Source: an uncultured Parabacteroides sp. (GTDB taxonomy: Bacteria > Bacteroidota > Bacteroidia > Bacteroidales > Tannerellaceae). From it: a stretch of DNA of 64,000 nt. The position numbers and the translations under genes were made by a program. Below are positions 46,300 through 55,300 of the stretch, in pieces (position 1 is the first letter of the stretch; every line of letters begins with the position of its first letter). The stretch lies in NCBI GenBank assembly GCA_949295065.1, contig CASFJQ010000008.1, positions 1 to 64,000 of the forward strand. Direction: 5' to 3'. The notes beneath the pieces were generated by a model. The model was not told where the DNA came from and did no database searches. It saw only the letters and a program-made list of their open reading frames with translations.

Positions 46300-46432
46300 T
46301 AACTTAAGTTCAGCAAAATACTTGACATTAAACTCGGTAAGGATTTCGTGACAAGCCGGCGGTTACTCAACGCCAATATCCGGAAAGCTTGCCAACTCGC
46401 AACCGAAAGTCGAGCTTACGAAACTTGAATTC
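46300..46432. repeat. Degenerate family B repeat between fabH and rpmF
   Basis: Starts TAAGTTCAGCAAAATACTTG, has GTGACAAGCCGG and CTTGCCAACTCGCAACCG words and closes with AAGTCGAGCTTACGAAACTT. More diverged than other copies. With the terminator at 46439 it fills the 335-bp gap upstream of fabH. Confidence 0.55.
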
Positions 46433-46438
46433 GTAAAA

Positions 46439-46473
46439 TTAAAAAAAGCCCTAAAAAAATATCTTTTTAGGGC
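46439..46473 (-). terminator. Terminator of yceD-rpmF
   Basis: Minus strand AGCCCTAAAAA, short loop, TTTTTAGGGCT, then TTTTTT; it is 45 bp after rpmF. It suggests that fabH is transcribed partly or fully from its own promoter. Confidence 0.85.
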
Positions 46474-46518
46474 TATTTCTTTTGTTCATCAAAGTAAATG
46501 ATTTTTTCTTCGATAAAC

Positions 46519-46704
46519 TTACACAGCAGCTTCTTTAACAATTGCTAATTTACCTCTGTAATAACCGCATTCGTTACATACAGTGTGATAGATGTGCCAT
46601 GCACCGCAGTTTGGGCAAATAGCCATTGTTGGAGCCACAGCCTTGTCGTGAGTTCTTCTCTTGGCTGTTCTAGTCTTACCTTGTCTTCTTTTAGGATGTG
46701 CCAT
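46519..46704 (-). CDS. rpmF: 50S ribosomal protein L32
   Basis: A 61-residue protein starting MAHPKRRQGKTRTAKRRTHD, the L32 signature, with a zinc ribbon CPNCGAWHIYHTVCNECGYY (two CxxC pairs, so a zinc-binding C+ form that zinc-free paralogues replace in some bacteria). It lies 12 bp after yceD and is followed by a terminator. Confidence 0.97.
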   Translation of the reverse strand: MAHPKRRQGKTRTAKRRTHDKAVAPTMAICPNCGAWHIYHTVCNECGYYRGKLAIVKEAAV

Positions 46705-46716
46705 GATAATTTTATT

Positions 46717-47295
46717 TTAATTGTTATTATTCTCAACTAAATCCTTCAGCGCAGCCCAACGCGGATCAATCTGTTCTCCGTCCGACATCTCGTCGGTTAC
46801 ATCTTCGAAATCTTCTTCAAAGTCATCTTCGTCGTCTGCACTTCGTGCCGTGTGTTGTCTTAATTTCGACGCCATCACCTTGTTACACTTTCCCGGAGCA
46901 TGCACATGCTTCATCGGAATAGACAATGCTATGAATTCATACAGGAACCATGCTATATTGATTTTCCCTTCTTCTTCAGGAATAATCACTATTTCGTCAT
47001 TCTCTTCTGAATATTCTTTCCCGAATTTTACAACCAGACGGTTATCCGACTCAACCGGCTGCTCCATATCATCCAGGCAGCGGTCGCACGAAACAATCAC
47101 AACTCCTTCAATATGGAAATCCATCTCGAACATCATAGAGGTCTTTTTCACTGTCAGACGGACATTTACTTTGCCCTTCTGAACCTGGTCTCCATCGATG
47201 TCCAGGAAGAATTTATTCTCCAAATGGTAGTCAAATTCATGTACTCCCGGAGTGAGATTCTTCAAGTCAATATTGTATAATTCAAATTTTCCCAA
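46717..47295 (-). CDS. yceD: YceD/DUF177 family protein
   Basis: A 192-residue protein of the DUF177/YceD family, which in E. coli is linked to 23S rRNA processing. The core is visible: YNIDLKNLTPGVHEFDYHLENKFF, VNVRLTVKKTSMMFEMDFHIEGVVIVSCDRCLDDM (the CxxC is characteristic) and a C-terminal stretch of acidic residues (DDEDDFEEDFEDVTDE), then IDPRWAALKDL. It is 12 bp upstream of rpmF, the usual arrangement. A good promoter lies directly upstream. Confidence 0.92.
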   Translation of the reverse strand: MGKFELYNIDLKNLTPGVHEFDYHLENKFFLDIDGDQVQKGKVNVRLTVKKTSMMFEMDFHIEGVVIVSCDRCLDDMEQPVESDNRLVVKFGKEYSEENDEIVIIPEEEGKINIAWFLYEFIALSIPMKHVHAPGKCNKVMASKLRQHTARSADDEDDFEEDFEDVTDEMSDGEQIDPRWAALKDLVENNNN

Positions 47296-47318
47296 AGCCT
47301 ATTTGTGTAAAAACCATG

Positions 47319-47350
47319 CAAAGGTACGAAAAAACTTCGTAGAAAAACAA
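47319..47350 (-). promoter_or_regulatory. Predicted promoter of yceD-rpmF
   Basis: TTG (47350-47348), 21 nt, TACCTTTG (47326-47319). The -7 box is a full match. The leader to ATG 47295 would be about 20 nt. Confidence 0.6.
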
Positions 47351-47383
47351 TATATCTTTCTTTATTTTTTAATATAACATATT

Positions 47384-48544
47384 TTAAGAGCCAATTGCCC
47401 GCTTCAATTCTATCCTAAATGTCGTTCCCTTACCCAGTTCCGACCATTTCACATATATCTTTCCTCCGTGATACGATTCGATTATCCTCTTCACAAGCGA
47501 CAATCCCAAACCCCATCCGCGTTTCTTAGTCGTATATCCGGGATTGAACACCGTCTTGAATTTCGACTTCATTATTCCCTTTCCCGTATCAGTCACGTCA
47601 ATCTTCACTTTCCCCGATTTTTCCTCAAGCGAAACAGTTATCTCTCCCTGCCCTTCCATAGCATCCACAGCATTCTTTGTCAGATTCTCAATCACCCAAG
47701 CAAAGAGGGACGAATTCATCAGCACCGGCACAGGATAATCCGGAAGATTCAGATGTATTTTCACCTTCGACGATATTCTGGTGGACATATATCCGATTGC
47801 AGCGCGCACCGACTCGCAAATATCAACCGGCACAGGCTCCGGATTCGAACCAATCTTAGAGAAACGCTCCGCTATGGTTTCCAGCCTTTTCACATCCTTA
47901 TCCATTTCCTCAATCAGCGAAATATCCACATCCTTCGTCTTCAGATATTCCAGCCATGCGATAAGCGACGATATAGGCGTTCCCAGCTGATGAGCAGTCT
48001 CTTTTGACAGTCCGACCCACACTTTGTTCTGCTCCGCCTTCTTCGTGCTTGCAAGGGCAAGAAAGGCTATCAGAATAAACACCGCCACGACCGACAGCTG
48101 CGCATAAGGATAAACCAGAAGCCGCTTCAGATTCGTGGAATCGTCGTAATAGAGATATTGAAACGTCCCGTCTTCCATATCCACCACAATAGGCGAATTC
48201 TTCGACTTCAGCGCTTTCACCTTTTCAGACAGGAAAGCCTCAACATTCTCTTCCGGCAATTCTATATTCTTATACGTAAGCACGCTGTCTTTATCGTTGC
48301 AGAGCATCACGGGAATCGTCGTGTTTCCCTGAATTATTTTCAGGATAAGATTCATATTAAGGCTCGGATCTTCGCTTGTCACAACTCTTGTTGCCTCGGC
48401 CCATACCTCAATCTTCTCTCTCTCCTCTCTTGCCATATCTTTTATCAGCGTGTCCGACACCACCACCGATACGATGGCTATCAGTATCGCCGCAAATATA
48501 AATACGTATTTCAACCTTTCCCGGGAATCGTAGATACTGTTCAT
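47384..48544 (-). CDS. Membrane sensor histidine kinase (orphan)
   Basis: A 386-residue kinase starting at ATG 48544 (MNSIYDSRERLKYVF); 36 upstream in-frame codons are not credible. There is one TM at about 12-30, a periplasmic domain (about 31-148) and a second TM at 148-165. The phosphoacceptor is His185 in the H-box ETAHQLGTPISSLIAW. The catalytic domain has the N-box NLTKNAVDAMEG, G1 DTGKGI and G2 GWGLGLSLVKRI. The HQLGTP form of the H-box is found in many Bacteroidota kinases. There is no response regulator in the window, so its partner must be elsewhere. The signal sensed is unknown. Confidence 0.92.
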   Translation of the reverse strand: MNSIYDSRERLKYVFIFAAILIAIVSVVVSDTLIKDMAREEREKIEVWAEATRVVTSEDPSLNMNLILKIIQGNTTIPVMLCNDKDSVLTYKNIELPEENVEAFLSEKVKALKSKNSPIVVDMEDGTFQYLYYDDSTNLKRLLVYPYAQLSVVAVFILIAFLALASTKKAEQNKVWVGLSKETAHQLGTPISSLIAWLEYLKTKDVDISLIEEMDKDVKRLETIAERFSKIGSNPEPVPVDICESVRAAIGYMSTRISSKVKIHLNLPDYPVPVLMNSSLFAWVIENLTKNAVDAMEGQGEITVSLEEKSGKVKIDVTDTGKGIMKSKFKTVFNPGYTTKKRGWGLGLSLVKRIIESYHGGKIYVKWSELGKGTTFRIELKRAIGS

Positions 48545-48634
48545 GGATATATAAATTAAACGATGTCTAAAATAGGGGATTTTGTGGAATAATGCAAATT
48601 CTTCAAGGGACGGGTTAATGATAGGCAACAATAA

Positions 48635-48711
48635 TTTAAACACAGAGTTCACAGAGACACAGAGTTTTTTAAGTATATAAATTTTACCTCCGTGTCTCCG
48701 TGTTCTCCGTG
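48635..48711. repeat. Family A internal segment (copy A6)
   Basis: TTTAAACACAGAGTTCAC and ACAGAGACACAGAG, a T-rich loop, then CCTCCGTGTCTCCGTGTTC. There are no terminal repeats. It is followed by D and C2, repeating the arrangement at 13129-13522. Confidence 0.7.
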
Positions 48712-48716
48712 TTTTT

Positions 48717-48753
48717 TTTAATTTTCAATTCTCAATTCTCAATTTTCAATTTA
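48717..48753. repeat. Period-7 AATTTTC / AATTCTC run (family D)
   Basis: About five units between A6 and C2, the same arrangement as at 13205-13246. Confidence 0.7.
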
Positions 48754-48760
48754 AAAACGA

Positions 48761-48790
48761 AAGGCTGCTTCCCCGAAGAGAAACAGCCCT
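48761..48790 (-). terminator. Family C terminal hairpin (copy C2), terminator of the cohesin-like gene
   Basis: Only the terminal part of element C: minus-strand AGGGCTGTTTCTCTTCGGGG then AAGCAGCCTT. The UUCG-capped stem lies 19 bp after the stop at 48809, so here the C hairpin works as a simple terminator. Confidence 0.7.
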
Positions 48791-48808
48791 CCAATACAAA
48801 TCAATTAA

Positions 48809-51800
48809 TTATCTTACATTAATTTTCTTCACCAAAGTGTTATCGTCATATGTCATTTTAATGATATAAACACCAGATGTTCCAACATCAATCTTTCCTT
48901 CAGTACTTATAAGTCCTTCATAAATCATATTTCCTGTCATATTGATAACCGAAACATTCATCGGAACAGCCGGTACAATATTTATTGACTGGTTGTTTGA
49001 TGTGATAATTGTTCTGGCTTCAATATCCTCAAGACTTGTCGGGTTTTCAGGATCTGTCGGATCTGTAGGGTCAGTCGGATCCGTAGGTTCCTCTGGATCT
49101 GTTCCTCCTTCAGATTTAGTACCGCCAATAGCTTTAACTGTAACTTTAAATATTACTTCTTTATAATTTGCATCTAAAGGAGTAAATTTAACTTCATATT
49201 CTTCAGATTCTTTTGCCACTTCAGTTTCAGGACTTACCCAAGCAAATGTTCCGGGAACAATACCTGCATTACCGCCAGTCAACACAGATTTGGAAAGTTT
49301 TTCTCCGGATACAATATCAGATGCTGTCGGTTTTATAATTTCAGGTTCTATCTGAGATATTTCATAAGAGAATACTTTATCAAAACTCTTATACTCAGAA
49401 TCTGCCGGACGATAAACTTTTACATAATATTTACCCGCATTTTTTAATATTGCAGGCTGTGTGCAAGCCTCATCCATAAAGAATGAAATCTGTGCGGTAT
49501 TCTTCAATGTTTCATCAGCTTTCAGTCCCACAGTCTTAACGTCTCCTGTATATAAAGACTTGGATTCTGTCAATCCAGAAATATTTGGTTCTGCTTTCAA
49601 TGTAAATTCCGGTTTTAATTCCTCATCATCTGAGACAGTATATTTTCTCGGATTTTCAGTTTTACCATCACTCCATTTTACAAATTTGTAATCATCTCCG
49701 GGAACTGCCTCAATTGAAATTTCTATTCCCTGCGTAACCTTAACATCACCATTATTCCCTTCAATAGGCAAGCCACCGTTTGTTACACGAACATAACCTT
49801 GAACAGATTCTGTACTCTTTAATGTTCCAAAACCAAATTTCAAAGTACTTTTTGGTGCATTCGGTTTTTCGTAATAATAAACTGTTCCATTACGATTATT
49901 TGAAACAATTAAATTGTTTGGATCTGGTTCTATTATATATTTAATAAAAGACTCTGGAGTATCATCTTTATTTATTATTACACCATCCTTAGGATTAGTT
50001 TCCGGATTATTGTTATTTTCAGGTTTTTTTGTAACTGCAATCGTAGATTTCTTTATAATCAATCCCTCTTCATATTCCTGCTCAAATTTATTATACAAAC
50101 CATCAGCATCACGACGCAAAACGACTGTATAAGTACCTGCATTGATAGCCTTATCCAATTCTCCTTCAGTAACATCTTCACCATTTCCATCCTTAACCCT
50201 CTTATATTTGACATCAAAATCAAATCCTGCATAAGTCTGTGATGCAAAAGGAACAAAATTTCTTGAAACTCCGTTATAATAATAGCTCTGATGTGGCCAC
50301 ATAATATATTCCTTAAGAATATCTACCTTATGATCAAACACAGCAGTAACAGTCAACGGTCCGGTAACTGTTATTTCCTCATCCTTACTGATTTCTTTTC
50401 CATTTGCAAGAATATAAAGCAAAATGCCACCATCATCATTTATTTCAGTGATTCTTACAGTCTCGCCATATTGTGCTTTGCTCTTAGACAAAGTAATACT
50501 CTGACCAGTAACAGCCTCATTCTTGCTATTCTTTGCTTCAGCCTTCAAATCAAATTCAGCAATCTTAAATTTGGCAGAAACTGTCACATTTCCGTTAACA
50601 ATATATTCTTCACCATTTTTAGTTGCTCCCTGAACAGTAATACTTTCATTCTGATATCCAACAGCAGGAAGGGTTGTAATTTGTAATCTGGTTCCTGACG
50701 GTACACTTGAACCAGAAACCACTGGTGTTCCATCAATTTTATAAGCCAAAACAGAACCCTTACCATCTTCCAACTGTAAATCTACTGAATACATATCTAC
50801 TGGTTTCTGAGTAAATACAGCCTTTATGGTAACAGGTCCGTCAAGTTTAATATTATTATTATTCAAATCCACATTGTCAACAGTAAGTTTTGACAATTGC
50901 CATCCGGCATTAGGAACAGCAGAAACATTCAATATTGTTCCTTGCTGCAAAACTGCTCCATTTGAAATATTTCCATTCTCGTTGCTCACTGTCAATTTCC
51001 CAGAACCTTCTGTAACAATGCTTACCTTATGTTCTATTGGAGAAAAAGCAGCTGTATATGCAGCATCTTCTTTAACCGTCAGGTTCAGCGGATTATCTTT
51101 ACTACTTTCTTTACCATTTATATACCAACTTGTAAATTCATAATTTTCATCAGCCACAGCTTCAAGAACCAACTCATGACCTTCTGTATAAACATTGTCA
51201 GAAGATACTCCACCAACTTTAACTGAACCTCCAGCCATTGCCAATGCTGTAACAGAATAAGTCTCCTTAACCAAAACTTCTACCAAAGTATCTTTTATAT
51301 TGTAGTAGGTCATATTTTGCGGAATGAATTGTACAGCATATAGACCTGAAGAAGTGACTTTTTGATTTCCCTCTTTCCATTCAAACGCTCCTGGAACTGG
51401 AAGATCACCATCAGTAGCACCACCACCACTCAAAACTGACAATGACAATAATTGTCCTTCAACCAAAGGTGAAGCAGTTGGAAGTACAATATTTTGCCCT
51501 TCTAAATCTACTTTAGTTGTCAAAAGCATTGTATATACTTTCTCAAATGCTTCATATGCTTCATATTCTTCATTCTCAGCATAAGTTACCTTAACATACA
51601 ATATACCCTCTTTTTTTCTATCTTCATCTTCAGCTTTTTCTAAACATCCTTCATCACGAAAATATTCTATGGTTACAGGTAAACCTTCAGGGATGGTAGT
51701 AACTGATACTTCTGCAAGACTCATACCCTCTGTGATTCTTTGCTGAAGCCCGGAAACATTTACAGTAATCTTCTTCTTTATAATTGTTACATTAAGTGTT

Positions 51801-52255
51801 TCAGAAAATGCAGGTACAACTTCACTTTCGGATTTCTTGTTAGCAATCAAGCCATTAGTAACTTCAATTACTCCAGACTTAAAATCCGGAGATATCTGAA
51901 CAGGTATATAGAGCAATTTACCTGTTGGATTCTTTATAAGATTATTGCCTGTACTATAAACTACGCACCTATATTTTCCATCTTGCATTTCCCAACTTAC
52001 GCTATGTCCATCAGACATTTCCTGAGGTATATATGGCTTATCTGTTATCAATAATCCATCAGGCATTTTAACATCCACTTGGAATGAAGTGAAATTAAAA
52101 CTATTAGCATCTATTGACAGGCAGACAGTATCCTGTGAACCAGCCTTATTCAGCTGAGAGGAATCTATTCTCCAAACTGCTGCTTCAACATTTCCGGCAG
52201 TCAACATCAAAGCGAAAGCTACCAGAGATTTGAAAATTGATTTATAATATTTCAT
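48809..52255 (-). CDS. Large exported protein with cohesin-like, InlB-like repeat and T9SS sorting domains
   Basis: A 1,148-residue secreted protein; start ATG 52255 (MKYYKSIFKSLVAFALML, signal peptide). Residues about 27-158 look like a cohesin-type beta sandwich (TVCLSIDANSFNFTSFQVDVKMPDGL). Ig-like or MBG-like modules follow. One strand set occurs twice: VEGQLLSLSVLSGG ... VPGAFEWKEG early and VSGEKLSKSVLTGG ... VPGTFAWVSP late. From about 333 come InlB-type bacterial repeats (YEFTSWYINGKESS, YKFVKWSDGKTENP). A DPT repeat linker leads to the C-terminal T9SS type A-like domain (INIVPAVPMNVSVINMTGNMIYEG ... SGVYIIKMTYDDNTLVKKINV). It lies 83 bp after a dockerin gene, so the two may form a surface complex; binding is not shown. 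Confidence 0.8.
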   Translation of the reverse strand: MKYYKSIFKSLVAFALMLTAGNVEAAVWRIDSSQLNKAGSQDTVCLSIDANSFNFTSFQVDVKMPDGLLITDKPYIPQEMSDGHSVSWEMQDGKYRCVVYSTGNNLIKNPTGKLLYIPVQISPDFKSGVIEVTNGLIANKKSESEVVPAFSETLNVTIIKKKITVNVSGLQQRITEGMSLAEVSVTTIPEGLPVTIEYFRDEGCLEKAEDEDRKKEGILYVKVTYAENEEYEAYEAFEKVYTMLLTTKVDLEGQNIVLPTASPLVEGQLLSLSVLSGGGATDGDLPVPGAFEWKEGNQKVTSSGLYAVQFIPQNMTYYNIKDTLVEVLVKETYSVTALAMAGGSVKVGGVSSDNVYTEGHELVLEAVADENYEFTSWYINGKESSKDNPLNLTVKEDAAYTAAFSPIEHKVSIVTEGSGKLTVSNENGNISNGAVLQQGTILNVSAVPNAGWQLSKLTVDNVDLNNNNIKLDGPVTIKAVFTQKPVDMYSVDLQLEDGKGSVLAYKIDGTPVVSGSSVPSGTRLQITTLPAVGYQNESITVQGATKNGEEYIVNGNVTVSAKFKIAEFDLKAEAKNSKNEAVTGQSITLSKSKAQYGETVRITEINDDGGILLYILANGKEISKDEEITVTGPLTVTAVFDHKVDILKEYIMWPHQSYYYNGVSRNFVPFASQTYAGFDFDVKYKRVKDGNGEDVTEGELDKAINAGTYTVVLRRDADGLYNKFEQEYEEGLIIKKSTIAVTKKPENNNNPETNPKDGVIINKDDTPESFIKYIIEPDPNNLIVSNNRNGTVYYYEKPNAPKSTLKFGFGTLKSTESVQGYVRVTNGGLPIEGNNGDVKVTQGIEISIEAVPGDDYKFVKWSDGKTENPRKYTVSDDEELKPEFTLKAEPNISGLTESKSLYTGDVKTVGLKADETLKNTAQISFFMDEACTQPAILKNAGKYYVKVYRPADSEYKSFDKVFSYEISQIEPEIIKPTASDIVSGEKLSKSVLTGGNAGIVPGTFAWVSPETEVAKESEEYEVKFTPLDANYKEVIFKVTVKAIGGTKSEGGTDPEEPTDPTDPTDPTDPENPTSLEDIEARTIITSNNQSINIVPAVPMNVSVINMTGNMIYEGLISTEGKIDVGTSGVYIIKMTYDDNTLVKKINVR
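49050..49103 (-). repeat. 9-bp tandem repeat encoding the D-P-T linker
   Basis: Six 9-bp units on the coding strand (DPTDPTDPTDPENPT region) with silent or single changes. It forms a flexible linker before the sorting domain and is a possible slippage site. Confidence 0.8.
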
Positions 52256-52278
52256 AAGAATTAATTTTTCAAGTTTAA

Positions 52279-52308
52279 TAATTGCAGGCATAAAAGCCTG
52301 CAATTATT
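52279..52308. terminator. Hairpin between the two large T9SS genes
   Basis: ATAATTGCAGGC, short loop, GCCTGCAATTAT: a 12-pair near-perfect stem. On the minus strand no strong T tract follows, so it may only attenuate read-through from the upstream gene. Confidence 0.5.
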
Positions 52309-52338
52309 TTTATACTTACTATAATTTATATTCATTCA

Positions 52339-55300
52339 TCAACGGATTATCATCACATTAGCCGGACTTACAGTCTTGCCATTTTCTCCGTCGATAGACA
52401 AACGATAATAATAAACTCCTGAAGGAAGCTGAACTGTAGTTGTGTACTTATTCAAGCCTGCGCCTGCCGGCATTCCTTCAATAATAGATACCATAGCTCC
52501 CGTAGCGTTGAATATCTCAACAGAAACCTTCTTAGCGTCAGCGCTCAATGAATAAGAGAATGTTGTGCATCCGCTGAATGGATTTGGATAATTCCTGATA
52601 GCTTCCACTTGAGACTGCGGCTTAACTGCTTCTGTAGATGTTGGAACAATATCACCTTCAGCTTTCAATGTATTAGCTTCTGCATCAGCAAATGAAGCTT
52701 CTATCAACTTCAAATTATCAGTCATTTTCATAATTACCCTCTTTCCTGAAGGCAATGTATTGCCATCCATTGAATAAGCCACCATACGCAAAGTGTCACC
52801 GTTCAAAGTTGCACCCTGAGTCAAACGACCAGCATCACCAAGTAACGGAAGTTTTTCCTTAGCTCCGGTAAATGCAAGCTGTATTCCCGCAACAGGAACC
52901 TCACTGCTCATAGTCAAAAATCCTTTATCATCTACTTCAAGCAGAACTGTTGGCTGATATGCATCCTTAAGTTCAGAAGCCTTTGTTACAGGACGATTCT
53001 GGATAATATTTACAATACCGACAACATCCGCAATTAGTACTCGATCATCATAGTTCACATCAGCTTCAAAGAAACCAAACGGATTTATCATATTATCTTT
53101 ATCGTTCAAGATGTAACTTACAGTAGCAGTAACATCCGCAACATTTACTTTCTTATCCAAGTTTGCGTCACCATCGCAAGTATATACAATTGTACCAAAA
53201 TCCAAAACCCATCCAGGGAACATAGGATTAGTAAGTACTGTATTCAAGAAATCTCCAGCTCCAACTTCTTCAGTCAAAGTGTAAGATTCGCTTGTTCCTA
53301 AATCTGTATATATACCTGTCAATACATCTGAATATCTCCATAATATAGTTGATGGTTGTCCGGCAACAGACATTTCTTCAGCAAAGCTTAATGTTTCACC
53401 GTAAGGAGTCAATCCTCCACGTACAGAACCATAATTTATAGGATAATATAGATCCATATCTATCTCTTTCAACTGTCTCGGATTTTTAACTCCGCTGAAA
53501 CGTAACTTCGACATATCAGGACGCAAATACTCAAGTTTCGGGAACTGATTCAAATCTATAGATTCAGTATTTGCTGGAACACCATACATTGTCAATTGTT
53601 TAGCAATTTCCGGAGCTGTTTTTTCAACACCTTCTATTGCTGTTCCATTCAACTTCAATTCTACCAGATTCTTATTGTTTGAAACATCGCATGCTGTCAA
53701 TGGAGTTTCCGAAACATCCAAATATCTCAATGAAGAATAAGGAGCTACAATCAATTTCTGGACTTTAGTTCCAGGTAGCATTACAGACTCTAGCGCTGTT
53801 GTATTTTCCGGCAACACAACTTCCTTAACATCATTCCGAGCCAATGATAATATTTCAAGCTTGTCCAATGAAGACAAATCAACATACTCAGCAAATGAAT
53901 CTCCCATTCCGAATAAATACAACTGAACCAAACGACGAGGTGTTTCATTGTTCCATAAAGCCTGGGCAACATTGGTTGCGACATCAGACTGCCAACCTTG
54001 GTTGTTCCACCAGTCAGTCAAATCTGCATTATTTGATTCAGCAACTATTCTGCCAATAGTTCCAAGATCACCTTGATGATATTCAGCTGGACGTGAAGTT
54101 TCAACAAATATTTCACTAGTTTCCAATACCCATCCATTATAATAATTGATATCTGTGATCTCACAGAACTTAGGATTCATTATTTTACATCTGTATGAAC
54201 CAAACTCCTCTTCATCACTATTCAAGACAAAAACACCTGGTCGGCCTTCAACAGGGACAAAAGCATTTTTTTCTTCTGTATTATACTTGTAATTTATCCA
54301 CATAAATACAGTCTCGACACCATTGATAACTGCTTCCGAAGAAAGGTCTATAGTATCTCCATTCTCAAATCTGTTAGGTTCATCAGGATGCGATGCAGAC
54401 TTCAAATTAATAATTGAAAGTCCGTCATATCTTATATCTCTGTAATTCTTAATCTGAGAATATTTTAATACAGACGAACGACGTCCGACCTCCAAATAAT
54501 TTAATCTTGGAAATTCACTCAAATCCAAACTGTTAAGATTTGCAGGTAATCCCAATCTCAACAAATTACCAGTTACACTCTTAGGTGGTAATTTATATTC
54601 CGTTTCATCCAATAAAAGTTCTTCTATTGTAGAAGGTATGTTATTGATGAAATTCTGGAACTGCGTTGTTTGTGCTAATGACAAATATCTCAACGAAGAA
54701 CTTACATTATCCAGACAATTTGAAGGCAAATCCTGGCAGTTATTAATATATAACATTCTTAAATTGTTAAATCCTGACAAATCAAGAGATGTCAAATGAG
54801 CATGTTCAATCTGCAGTGTTTGAAGTTGATTGCAGCCGCTTAAATTTATATTTCGTAATTTTGTTGAGTTATATTCATCAATATGTTCTCCTATAGATCT
54901 AGTATAGAAATTAAATTCTTTCAAATTTGGACACATAGAAACATCTATTGTCTCTAGATTCCGACTATAAATATGCAATGTTTCTAATTTGGTATTCTTT
55001 GACAAATCAAGTTCGGAGATATTCATAAATCTCTCACATTCGAAATATTTAAGCTCTGTAAATGCACTTAAATCTAACTTTGAAATTGAATCAGGCTTCT
55101 CAGCCCAGTCCAATTCGATAAACAAATGTGTCAATCTTGCAGTCTCACCAGCACTCCAATCGGTACGAATAACATCCTGATATGCATTCCAATTTTCATG
55201 TTCCCAGCCCTTACTATCAACAAACTCCTGCAATTGCGTAACTTGAGGGTTATCAGCAGCCAACTTCATTAACCCATCAATGTCTTGCTGGGAATATGAG

